From NCBI RefSeq assembly GCF_000003605.2, contig NW_003106595.1, positions 14,069 through 40,006 on the forward strand: a DNA stretch of 25,938 nucleotides. The letters are read 5' to 3'. Source of the DNA: Saccoglossus kowalevskii (lineage: Eukaryota > Hemichordata > Enteropneusta > Harrimaniidae). Positions 1 through 10,900 of the stretch are shown here, in pieces; the first letter of the stretch is position 1; each line of letters begins with the position of its first letter. The notes beneath the pieces were generated by a model. The model was given only the letters and a program-made list of their open reading frames with translations. It made no database searches and was not told where the DNA came from. The position numbers and the translations under genes are program-made.

Positions 1-31
<31 letters not shown>

Positions 32-363
32 ATGCGTTACAGATAATGCGGATTTCTGGCATCGGTCATATTTTTCGAGTAGAAACTGACTCTTTTGCTT
101 TTAACCAATTATGTTATATGAGAGGGCTTACTATTTAAACATTTATTAATATTTCGTTCCCGGGAGTTGAGTTAACCCAGTAATTAGCTGGTGGGGTTGT
201 TGAAAGTAAAATCTGTTTGAAGCTGAAGTACTATCAATCTAAAGTAAATGAGCATTAATATGATGATGCTATGATATTGTTTTTTAACGAAGCGTCTCTG
301 TCCAGACTGCACACGAATAGTTGGCGAATTATAATGTTACCAATACCATATTGAAAAACATAC
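1..363 (-). other. Intron 3' of the sulfonylurea receptor TMD0 exon, with (ATTG)n at the window edge
   Basis: Everything left of the GTATGT donor is intron. Bases 1-31 are a simple (ATTG)n repeat, about 7.5 copies, cut by the window edge. No further exon is visible before the edge. Confidence 0.6.
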
Positions 364-909
364 CTTAGTTTTGAGAACATTAATTTCAGCAACTACACAG
401 CACGTATATAAAATAATAACAACAATACTGATGTCTAAACGCATCATAGTGCCATTAAATCCTCCTAAATACTCAGAGAGTCTTAATATTGCTAATAGCT
501 CTCCAATAATAGCCATGACCCAGTAAAGTAACATCCACCAGGCAAGATGAGGTCGATTCCAATGCTCCATATGATGGTAATACACCAAACTTAGTACTAC
601 ACTGATCACTGCTAACAGTTGCGGAATGTACAAGTATGGATCACTGGTAGCATTTCTAGTAAGGTCAGTAAGGATTCCATCAGCCACACTAAAGAATAGC
701 ACTGTTAGAAGCAATCCCGAAATTGCCCATTTGAATTTATGTCCGGGATAACGTATCAAGGTTTTGTGGTCGTAGTAACGTAGTTTAGTGCAGTATTTCA
801 TAACAATAAGAATAATAGACGCTACTCCAATAAAAGAAGCATGGATTACTATTTGAAGATATTGAACTTCACCGAGCTTGTCACGGCTTGTGGTGACATT
901 GGAATTCAT
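364..909 (-). CDS. ABCC8/9: Sulfonylurea receptor (ABCC8/9-like) TMD0, first coding exon, partial gene
   Basis: SUR proteins are ABC-C family regulatory subunits of ATP-sensitive potassium channels; their N-terminal TMD0 binds the Kir6 pore in the plasma membrane. The exon gives 182 residues with about five hydrophobic segments (near 18-39, 61-80, 94-112, 121-143, 157-176), as in TMD0. Recognisable SUR landmarks are a PGHKFKW motif (55-61) before helix 2, an ADGIL motif at its end (76-80), a VYYHHME motif after helix 3 and AEINVLK at the end of helix 5. An N-glycosylation sequon (Asn4) sits at the extreme N-terminus, where vertebrate SURs also have one. I chose the Met at 907-909: the 3' splice site TTTTCAG lies only 15 bases upstream (exon starts at 924) and A is at -3. 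The donor AAG|GTATGT at 364/363 is phase 0. The gene continues off the left edge. Family is clear; ABCC8 versus ABCC9 cannot be decided and is probably pre-duplication. Confidence 0.85.
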
Positions 910-924
910 GTTTGTAATTAATAT
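910..924 (-). other. 5' untranslated part of the sulfonylurea receptor exon, with 3' splice site
   Basis: A pyrimidine-rich tract ending in TTTTCAG occupies 925-936 on the minus strand, so an upstream exon must exist to the right; I could not locate it. The 15 bases between the splice site and the Met are also in frame without a stop, so the exon could be internal coding sequence, but the length and position of the Met fit a first coding exon. Confidence 0.6.
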
Positions 925-1115
925 CTGAAAAGAATACAAATATTATTGAAATTCATAACTCGTAAAAAAAATCGGTGAAATCTGTGAAAACACAAAACAA
1001 AAGAAAGCATTTCAAGTGTGTCAGATGGATGAGGAAGAAAACTTTGAATCAACTTTCAAAACAAACTGTAACACACCATATAACAATACGTTCGTGAAGC
1101 TGTTTGTGACATCCA

Positions 1116-1235
1116 CAATGTGAATAAATTTACATGCATATGCGAATATAAACAATGTGAACAAATTCACTTGCATGTGCAAATGTTGACAGTGTGCCAA
1201 TATTTACATGTTGATAGTGTGAACAAATTTACAAT
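1116..1235. repeat. Imperfect 37-bp tandem repeat, about three and a half copies
   Basis: Units begin at 1116, 1153, 1190 and, after a 12-base deletion, about 1215. Each starts CAATGTGA or CAGTGTG and continues with AAATTYAC and GCATRTGC. It lies about 200 bases upstream of the sulfonylurea receptor exon, in the presumed intron or 5' region. No relation to the minisatellite near 25000 despite the same period. Confidence 0.65.
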
Positions 1236-2797
1236 TATTAATTAAAAATGTGCTTGCTTACATATCATGTATTATGCATGTTTGTGTACTAATACAAAAC
1301 ACTGGCGGCGTTATATCAGTAGGCCATTAGCTAGTTGTGACATATGTTATCAGATGTCTTCATGCAAATACGTTAGTATGTCGGCGCAAATAAGTAGATA
1401 TGGTGTTTAACAATCGTATCGCCTGGAATTGCTCACCACTTGTAGACATGCCTGTATAATCAACAAATACGAATAGTTTCGTAGGGGCGCTTCGGATAGC
1501 AAGTATACATATAATATCAGCCATCCCCGTATATACCACAAGTGACACGAAGTATAATCCTTGTAAAAAGTGTATTGTTTATAAATAGTATCATTATACT
1601 CGGACAATAGGCCCAGTTCAATTATAATTCACATAGTACTTACAATATCGCCAATATCGTTATATATAGATTCATGATGAACGAAAGTTCATTAATTTGT
1701 CAATGCGATTTATTGTTGTTGTACACCGAGTCAAAACTAAATTTATGTGATTTAGTATGCATTTGTGCTAAAAAACGGTACATAGGTAATAGCCATTCTG
1801 TGCATCAATTCGAAATTACGTGTTTTGAAATTTCGTCATAATCGGTAGAAATCATTTATCGCATATCCTACGAGATTACATTTGTGACATAACTATGTTT
1901 GGCAAGTGTTTTGGACCAGGTGACCCAAATTATAGTTTCTCAAATGACTAACAAGATTATAAAGGGATACGTTACCTTATCGAACGGGATTTTAAGAGTA
2001 AATTAGCACTATAGTGATACCTGTGTGAGAATTGGTGAATAAAAGGCAGTAACAGTAATCGTTCGTCACGAACCAGCATACCTGATAAATTCCAAAAATA
2101 CGCACCGGGTTTGTTGCTATGACGATGTTAAAAATACGGATGATATGATTTCAGAGTAACAGAAATATTTGCGTCAAACATGTTCTGGTACTGTTTTATA
2201 ACAGTATATAAATTGAGTGGTTATTCTTTTGATTTTAAAACCAAGTGTATAACCCATTTAACCAATAAATGGGATGTTTATCTAGACAGAAAGATATTCT
2301 GCATGTTGGTTGTGACGTGAAAGATTGGAATTGCGCGGTCTATGCTCACTACATGCTATTTAAATCTGTTCTTTGTAGGGAGTGCTCCAGTCCTTTACTA
2401 CGACCTTTTCGTAATCACCCTGTCAAAACTGCTTCATTTATGAAACATTTATTGCAGTCTTTTGCAATATTACAATATTCTGAAATACAAATAATTTGCA
2501 GTGTAGGGAGCCATTGCAAGCGTTTTAAGTAATGCTTGGCTCCAAACGTCAGGTGATGACATTCTTCAAAGAATTTGCCCCCAAAATTGTAATAATCGTT
2601 CCAATGACGACCCTTCAAAACATCGCGATGCAAAATTATTTTTTGCAGCCATTGCTGATAAAAATGTTAGTCAAATACGTGAATGGCTCTTTAGTACAGC
2701 ATGTACTATAGGTCAATTATTGATTCAACGGACCGTAGTTCCGTTGAGCTATACTGATGATGTTGTGCGCGGCGTCTGAAGTCTGCCTGGTTGTGGG

Positions 2798-3265
2798 CGA
2801 CTTCTTCTCAAAAACGACTGAATTGTTTGACTTGATTTTTTTCTGTATTTTCTTGATAGGTACAGACGGAATTTGTTTCATTGGAAGTTGATCCGCCTAA
2901 AATTATGCAAACTAGCTACCATGAACTATTATAATAATATATAAAAATGCCTAAATGACTTCTACTATGTCTACAGTGCTAACAATAGGGGCTACCTTTA
3001 TTGGTTTTGTTAATTTTGTAACAAAATCTTCAATTCCCTAATTTTTTGAAAATTTATAGTGACTATTTTTGTCATTTTTGGTACAAATGGTGTTTCGACT
3101 TCTTCTTAAAAACTAATAGCTCAATTATTTTGATACTTGGTATCTACCTTGGGTAGCCCTATGTCAGTTTTTTTCAGTATGTAGGAGCCTTGGGTGGAAC
3201 TCTGTCACATTTATTATTTTTTAGAAAATATTGTATTTGTTAGTAACAAATGCAAAAAATACCAG
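2798..3265. repeat. Dispersed-repeat sequence, two or three diverged partial copies
   Basis: The string CGACTTCTTCT then AAAAAC recurs at 2798 and 3096. The phrase AGCTCAAT, then TTTGATACTTRGTAT, occurs intact at 3118-3145 and again at 3264-3570, where it is interrupted by the 279-bp inverted-repeat element. This looks like an old repeat family hit by a younger insertion. Family unknown. Confidence 0.4.
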
Positions 3266-3272
3266 CTCAATA

Positions 3273-3551
3273 GGTGATTTTCCGTTCACTGCGAGATCTC
3301 GCGAGAGGCATGAAAGAACGTCTGCCGCAATTGCAATTGGAATATTGCTTTCGAATACCCTCACTTAATCGAAATTGTCTATCATCAAATGTGTACAGCA
3401 CATTATTAAATATGGAAATGCCCCTGTTTGTCGCGTTTGTCGAATCCCACGCGATGTTTGACGCCACTACAACGCTATGACCTTTCTTTGTCCTGTTTTT
3501 ACGTTCGATTTCACGCATAACGCGTGATTTCGCAGTGAACGGAAAATGGTC
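3273..3551. mobile_element. MITE-like element, 279 bp, with ~29-bp terminal inverted repeats and TA flanks
   Basis: The left end (ATTTTCCGTTCACTGCGA near 3277) is the reverse complement of the right end (TCGCAGTGAACGGAAAAT near 3530-3547), and the match continues imperfectly inward through GATCTCGCG. TA dinucleotides flank both sides (3271-3272 and 3552-3553), consistent with a Tc1/mariner-type target duplication. There is no transposase coding capacity, so it is non-autonomous. A reading frame that spans it is a chance product of the inverted repeats. Confidence 0.7.
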
Positions 3552-3553
3552 TA

Positions 3554-6500
3554 TTACTTTGATACTTAGTATGGTTTGAAACACGTTGATAACAATTGCA
3601 ATTGGCGACAAGTATATAAACTACCATGGCTACCATCATTAATAATCCCCATATATAGCAGTATTAACTTTGAGGAAGACACTCCACCGAGACAGTTGTG
3701 CTTTTTAAACCATTAGGTCACTTTTTTAAGTGATGGGGTGATTCATTAAAAAATCAGAAAGGTAAAACTACTGTACAAATTGCTTTCTTCCCTTCACCTA
3801 GTTTTGAGACTCATTTGTTGAGATGCATATATATGTGGCTGTTAATGATATCACAAATACCGCTAATTAATTCTATACAATAGGTGTACAGTTGTATAGA
3901 AATAATACTAGACCTGTTAATGTTTCAGTGTCTGTTCCAATATCTTAACCGATCATTATATTTCAATGATGATGTTGTACACTAATGTACTCTCAAATAA
4001 ATTCATTTTTCGGAGAAATCTTTGAGCAACAGGCCTATTGTGTAGCTATTATTGTAAAATGTTAGTAACAATTCATATATTCACAATAAGTTACCAGTTA
4101 GTGTATAATAATTATCAATCTTGAAATCACAATACAATATCCAACATAATGTTAGGCCTAATACACGTACGCATGATCTCGCCTATGACGTGCAGTCATT
4201 TTGAGGTATAGTTTATAGGAAACATAACACATTGCATCAATCATATACATTATGATTCAGAGTAAAAAATTTCTCTATGATCAACCTTCAAAATGGATGA
4301 GATGTCGCACTGCACAAGTCTTTATTCTTCTAGCTTACCAAACCATTTAAGGTATGAAAACTATTTGACAATGCTAGTACGTGCCGAATATGCCAATACA
4401 AGTATATGTGTTCTGAATAACAACAGAGCAAACCACGTCCTAAGTGCATTTAAGTTTTAGATGAGTGTTACTGAGAGTGAATTGTTTCAGTTCACTGTTG
4501 GGCGTCATTTTCTTTTATCCATGATGCAATGGGAATATCAATAGTTATTTGGTACCAACAACCAACTATGTTGTTGTGGTCGTGTCAGGCGTGTTTTCGA
4601 GATGTATGCAAGGTTTTTTATAAAAAGGATGCGTTTTCTCTCATAGATTTATAAATACAGTTCCGTTTACTTGCAATTTCACAAAAAACGCCAGTTTTAA
4701 GTTGTTGGGAACGTGTACATGGCTGTATATACACATTTTCTGACGATTGTTTTCACATAATAATAGCGAGACAGGCTGATCTCATATTTCCACCTGGTTT
4801 AAGAGGACAAGTACAATATTTAGCAGTGAAAGTGTGGGAAACAAATAAGATTGCAGACCTAAAAATACACGTAGAATGATCAAGATGTTTCCGTATTTTG
4901 AGGAACACTGATCCAATTATTTATTTTTTCCGACAGGTACAGTATTTTATATAAAAGAACACTTGTTTTTAATACACTTGTTTTAGATACGGTATACACC
5001 GAAAATTTTTAATTACAGCGTATGTCATATCAGCGGTCGGTATAGACACACTGTAATATGTTGACAGAATAATGAGTACGTAAAGGAGTTATTATAATTG
5101 GTGACACACAAAAAAAATGCCCTCGTCAAGGCCATCACACCCCACCAAACGGGACTTTGGTACTGTTTCGGAGATTGATCATGTCTCTTCGTATATGTGT
5201 TTATATATATGTATGCTGTTCATGTCATACTCTAGTTTACGGGAACTCTTTTCAGTATGTTCACATAAATATCCATGAGTCGAATTTTATATAGACGGGA
5301 AAGTAAACATTCCCAACTAGACGATTTTCTGCCTTTGTTTAATAATCATGTTGTGTCAACTTCATGGGAAAGATGCGTTACATGGGAACACTGATGGGAT
5401 ACACTGTAATTCTGTAAATACCATGAATGAAAAGAATAGTTGCTGATAAACATATATTGCATTGATCTTTTAGAATAAATATAGAGAAATAATTATGCAA
5501 ATAACGATACAGAGTTCAAAATTTATGCACATAGTTGACGTTTTGGGATTAACGCGTCCACATTCGATTGCGCAAATTTCAAATACGCCATTATTTAATT
5601 CACATGTTCATAATGTATTTGTTTTAATTACTTAATTAATATTTTTCTACCAACATTACTATGAAATCCCAGTAAAATCACTGATTAGTAAAACCATATA
5701 GATAAGCAAAAATTTTATTTTAAACAGATTGGTCAGAGTTGGCAGAGTGCGTTATATATATTATGCTGGTATCGTGAAGCATGGAGAATGTTTTTAGTTT
5801 TTCTTTGTAGATCATTTCATAATTCTTGATCACACTGGGTCTCCGTAGCCATAAATTGCTTTCATGTGTGTTTTCATCCCCATTTTAACATCATAAGCCA
5901 ATATTATGTGACAGACAATTGTTCGTGATATGTTTGCACGTTATTGTTCTTATTTAGTTCTAGTGATAATAATCTGAAAGTTTTCTTTTCTAATATTATA
6001 ATAATATGTATTACATGTATTATGATGTTAATTTCTATGCTCATTTATCTTTTGAAATGGTTCTATTGGAATTAAATGCAATCTCTTATTTGTGAATTGG
6101 TTCATTGTTTTTTTGTTTGTTTTTTGAATCATTGAAAACAATTGTCCATGTTGCCATCTCATCTGCAACAGGGTCTGATAATGTTCACGATGTGTTCAAA
6201 ATCGAATGGATTCGAATAAGGCGAGGTTGATGCGTAACTACTTTGGCAACCATGGTCATCATCATTTCTCGTATGTGGAGTAGGCGAAAGACTTAGATGC
6301 TGTTGTTAATTATTGACACCCTAACATAGGCTACAATTGTATAAATGTCAGCATATATACTATGCAATACAAATTGTTCGTATATAATAAGTATTATATT
6401 TGAAGGGTCAAATCCCATATTGGGTTGAACAGCAAGTAATGGTCGGTGAAGACCCTAAGTACGTCACATGCAGTGCAGAGACCAGAGCCACTAGCAGAGA

Positions 6501-6639
6501 TCCATCCCGTAATTCGCTCACTTAAAGTGCCTGAAAATGCCTACTATCAACTTTTATTTTCAAACCCTGGCTTGCCCATAATGATGATTTATGCCACTTT
6601 CACTTTTATAACCGGAAAAACACGGCCCTGCATTCAGTA
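3554..6639. other. No gene supported; AT-rich intergenic or intronic DNA
   Basis: I saw no open frame over about 65 codons with recognisable content, no RNA gene and no strong repeat structure. It lies between the LTBP-like gene and the sulfonylurea receptor exon and may hold 5' untranslated exons of the latter. Confidence 0.5.
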
Positions 6640-6783
6640 TTTATGACACGCCCCTTTTTCGTTATGGTCGACTTTTTTCGGCTATACGAACATTGCCGAG
6701 GAATTGTTTACACACGATGTGTATTGACTTCTGAGATTGTGAACAGTATTACGCAGTTGGGTGTCAGTAAGCCGATAATCACT

Positions 6784-7070
6784 ATGGTGAGGCGATTCGC
6801 TTTTGGGGGCTGTACACGACCAAAGATGCAACCTTGTTTTCATTTCCAAATGAGCCGATGAGACGTCAATGAACACGAACCAAAACCTTATAATGTTGTG
6901 TGTAGCGATCATTTTTCGAAAGATAGCTTCGTGAACCAACTGCATTAGAGTACAGATGTGTTTTGGTAACAAACAAAGTTGAAGCCAGGCGCTATTTCGA
7001 CCATTTATAAGCAGGAAGAATGTTCGGCAAAACCACAGTCTTCATATGCAAAAAGAGAGAGATGCCACTT
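6784..7070 (+). pseudogene. Decayed THAP-domain (C2CH zinc finger) gene, probably a transposase relic
   Basis: Three fragments in order make a THAP domain. The frame starting at the Met (6784) gives MVRRFAFGGC. After a frameshift, 6822-6850 gives KDATLFSFPNE, the usual hydrophobic block. Back in the first frame, 6898-6936 gives VCSDHFSKDSFVN, which carries the C-x-x-H ligand pair. About 40 bases further in the same frame, 6979-7008 gives LKPGAISTIY, equivalent to the family's AVPTIF box. It is dead: two frameshifts, in-frame stops at 6946 and 6967, and Phe where the first zinc Cys is expected. THAP domains occur in P-element-type transposases and in host DNA-binding proteins; the lone decayed domain among repeats suggests a transposon remnant. 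Confidence 0.65.
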
Positions 7071-7505
7071 TGGGGGGGGCGCTCAATTAAAGTCCGTGTG
7101 TTACTTTGCCATAATTAAAAACATCTCTGTCACGTGACCCCCAAACTAGTATATTTAAGATGTAATCACTATTTATTAACAATGTATTTAAGAATCGTTG
7201 TATAACAATGAATGTGAAGCTCTTACGGTGTCGCCAGCGAAACCATGTGTTACTATTAAATGTTTAGTTAAAATATAGTAAATACATTTCCTAACAATCG
7301 GCAATCTTTGAATATGCTATTTCAAAATGATTAATGCGAAACCTCGCCGATTCTCGTATAGATTAAATTACGTTGCTTATACGACATCTCACAAGTCGCC
7401 GTTGAACTATCGGTGATAGTGTGCACATTTCACTGCTTTCTTTATCAGAATGGTTCTAAAATTATTACGAAGCACTTATACAGGCAAGTGAAACAATGGT
7501 ACCAA
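7071..7505. other. Intergenic DNA downstream of the LTBP-like gene
   Basis: A G8 tract starts near 7074, followed by AT-rich DNA. No gene seen. Confidence 0.45.
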
Positions 7506-7511
7506 TTTATT
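7506..7511 (-). terminator. Candidate poly(A) signal of the LTBP-like gene
   Basis: TTTATT on the plus strand, that is AATAAA on the minus strand, is the first such hexamer below the stop codon at 7769. It would give a 3' untranslated region of about 260 bases. A T/G-rich stretch follows on the minus strand. Confidence 0.35.
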
Positions 7512-7768
7512 TTAGGGAATGAAAACACTAAGACAAACATATACGAAAAATACTTTCAAATGATTCAACTCAAAAGATACAAAAGTCTCTCTCAATAACA
7601 CTGTCACGTTGAAATATACATGGTATAGGAGCTTACAGAATTGTGTTATGTGACGTTGACAAAGGTCCGCCAAGCATTTAGTCGTCAAGTCAACATAGAC
7701 AGGTCCAAATGTAGGTGCCTTTCATTTCAATGCGTATACATTCTGGATATGCAAGAACGCCGTGTTAA

Positions 7769-7911
7769 TCAGGGATGTCTACGTTTGACGCAGAAATTAC
7801 GCGTAATTTCCACGTATCCCGGGTAGCAGGTGCACTTAAATGACCCAGGCGTGTTGACGCAGTTGGATTGCCAACAGAGCGTGTTACCGAGTAACCTGCA
7901 TTCGTTGATAT
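7769..7911 (-). CDS. LTBP: LTBP-like exon 20: last cbEGF and stop codon
   Basis: [26 protein letters not shown], then VKRRHP and TGA at 7769-7771. The protein ends eight codons after the first base following the last Cys, with no fibrillin-type C-terminal propeptide, as in LTBPs. Acceptor ATTTGCAG. No phase-1 donor is available before the stop, so this is the terminal coding exon. Confidence 0.87.
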
Positions 7912-10900
7912 CTGCAAATAAAGTGAAAAGACACTTAGACGCTCTCAGGTTTGTTCATTAGACTTTCATATGTATGTAGAATTCCGTCTAAAATAAATAC
8001 AAGCTTCCGCATGTTGCACAGCCATGTACATGTGTACATACGAACACGTGTTTGTACATCCGATACTTTATAATATCTACCGCCATGTAGTATTATACAC
8101 CCGTAATTTGTAACTGAAATGAATTACATGAGCATTACATATAAACCACATAATCGATGAATAAAATTATACGTATTCGATACGTAGTATTTGCTGCAAT
8201 TGTCTAGGCAAATGAGTGGCCGCCTGTTAATTTAATAACGGTTGTGTCAGAGCAACTGACAACTCACTTTTCAAAAACAGCGTAATAATATGTTGCGCGT
8301 AACGAAGTACTGTAATTTCCAGGAAATATACAACTCACCCCGACACGTGGTTCCGGTTCTATCCAATTTGAATCCTCTATAACAGTCACAGGCGTAACCT
8401 CCATGGACACGAACGCATCGACCATTAACACATCCATCTAGAAACCCACAATCGAGTTCCAGTTCTTCCTGACCTAAACCATACAATGGCATAACTTACA
8501 GGAATAATCATTTAGAGATAAAGTCATAATATACCCAGTAAATGTTAGAACATTATAGTATCAAGTTTATTAGTAATGGATGTCATTCATTGTGAAATTG
8601 ACAATTATTATAAATAGTAAATTCACCAGTTACTGTAGTATATACAATTTCAAACTTAGTTAGTATTAGCCAGTTACGATTGGTTCGGAATTTTTAAAGC
8701 GTCTGTGAACACTGCAAAGTCACTAGAAAGTTGTGTTATAACCACGCTCTCAAAGACAAATAATAATGCCCATTCTAGGAATTAACCAAACTGACCCATT
8801 AATTGGGCTCCGCTGTTATAAACACAAGTTCATTCGACGCTGTATATACCCATTGCTGCTTAATGGCCGCCATAGTGTATTCATACATTAACAAACAAAT
8901 AATAAATAAATACCATCGGATCTTGCAGCAGCAACTGGTGTTCTAATCTGGGAAGGACGAGCACGTAAACCACTTCTGGACTTGTATTCAGAACACAGCT
9001 CGTTATATTCCACTACAATAGATAATTATGAAAAAAGCAATAAATAGGTGGGAACAATCGGTCGATGACAATTATTTATCTAAGAGACGTAGTTTCTCCA
9101 ATATGTTCAGAACAAATGCATCTGAATTGATAACCACCAATTACCATAACTTACTAGAATTAGGAGTCGGACAACGTCGACATTCAAATCCCCATCCCAC
9201 GCCGGCTGTGCAGCAACAATCGGTGTACGTCGATTCCGGACCGTCCATTGCTGAATTACATACAACTTCATTGCTAAGTTCAGTCCAGCATACGTCAGTT
9301 GCATTTGTATCCACCGTGTCTACCGCAGCCATGGCAACTGAATATGATAAATATTACTGTTACAAATGAATACAAAGTATCGTGTTGAAAGGTCAAATTC
9401 ATTTTGACAGATAGAAATGGTATATCCCAGTTATCACCACGATTGGGGGGGGGGGGTCGCTAACTCCTGTATTAATTGTCAACAAATGTGTCTAAGTTGA
9501 ATGCACGAGTTGATTATGTTCTGAAACTGTTTTACTATACAACATTCGACATTATCATTGAACAAGCAGCCTGTCAGCTAATATAGCTCTGCTTTTTCAG
9601 ATGCATTTTGAGAAAGAAATATCAAATCAATCAGTTGTTCAAATCATTCAAATTCAAATCAATTAGGCGTTTTGAAGATAACAAGAATACCGATATTCAC
9701 TAGAATGAGAAATAATTGAATGAATTAATCTGATAAAGGAAGGCATCAAATCAATCTGACAGTGATTCGTCTAAGGTACCTACATATAAAATATCAGAAA
9801 TGTGTTGGTGGTTTCAGAAACATGTCAAAAAATTTCACTAAAATAAGTGACGTAAAATTGTCATGAAAATCAACAAATTAGTTAGGTCAACCCAAAGCGG
9901 GTTTTAATAAGAATTAAAGAATTGAAGATATCGTCACAACATGAATTAACTGACTGGGATCCATCCAACGTGAACACGTATAAAATATTGATTAGAATAG
10001 CCATTTTTAGGAAAACAAAAATTACAAAAATATTCATCAAAATTAGAGATTTGAAAATATCACCATGAAATTGACAAATTTGAGAGAAGTCCATCTGAGG
10101 TAACTATAAAATACTAAAGCACTTTTCAGGATTGGGATACGTCGAAAATTGAATGTGCATGACGTCGACGACACAAAATCAGTAATACGGCTATCTCCGC
10201 CAGACGAAGTAGATAAATAAGCTGGGGGAAAAATGACTGATTGGTCGATGAATCAATTTGTTTGTTTGTTACCGTCTGAACAAGTGGATACGACTTTACC
10301 TATGCATCTCGTGCCAGTGCCATCAACGGTTAATGGCGGATTGCATTCACAGTGATATGAGCCTTCGGTATTCACACATTTACCATTCGGGCATATGCCT
10401 AATTCAAAGCATTCATTCTTATCTAGACAATGACGAAAAATATATAGGTTATTATTCTGCAATGAGAGTGGGTCAAATGTCGTTGTGCAATGTTGGGAGT
10501 AATGTATGCAAAAGTCTGAGGAACATAGGTGTATGCCAGAGCATAGACCCAAGAGATATACGTATCAATCAAAATAACTCTCTCTTTCTTGTATGTCGCC
10601 CTCTATCGACAGAGTGCTTTAATTACGTGTATGGATGGAAACAACGTTGGTTCACACAACTTAACTAGTGTGTTTGCCTGTGTAAACGTCATACATAGTA
10701 ATATAGTAAATATCTCAACGAAAATTATGTATTCATGACAGACGACTACTGATGATAAACCACATAGATATATATCAAAAGTAACCCTGATTATATACAG
10801 TGCATGCTATTCACCAAAATGGCGTTCTGCCAAAAGAGGGCGTGCTTCATAGGAATAGTGTATTTTAGAGTTAATCCAAACCTTATATTAGATATAATAA

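Larger units (their letters stand above)
925..3272. other. No gene supported; upstream intron or 5' region of the sulfonylurea receptor gene
   Basis: AT-rich sequence. Open frames are short, have no recognisable motif and no consistent splice signals. A 5' untranslated exon and promoter of the receptor gene may lie here or further right, but nothing marks them clearly. Two diverged copies of a dispersed repeat sharing CGACTTCTTCT followed by AAAAAC occur at about 2798 and 3096. Confidence 0.5.

Noticed and set aside
2269-2532. 87-codon plus-strand frame starting at an ATG
   Set aside because: No motif, no splice or promoter context, and low-complexity cysteine-poor content; kept only as unassigned DNA.
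3267-3611. 114-codon minus-strand frame
   Set aside because: It spans the inverted-repeat element end to end and is explained by that element; no protein family is recognisable.
5100-5195. Possible small RNA gene or SINE head near a more GC-rich patch
   Set aside because: I could not find tRNA-like A and B boxes, a cloverleaf or a 5S-type pattern.
9028-9369. 113-codon plus-strand frame
   Set aside because: It is antisense to LTBP-like exons 17 and 18; the minus strand carries the TB cysteine pattern and splice sites.
10258-10668. 136-codon plus-strand frame
   Set aside because: It is antisense to LTBP-like exon 16 and intron sequence, with no domain signal.
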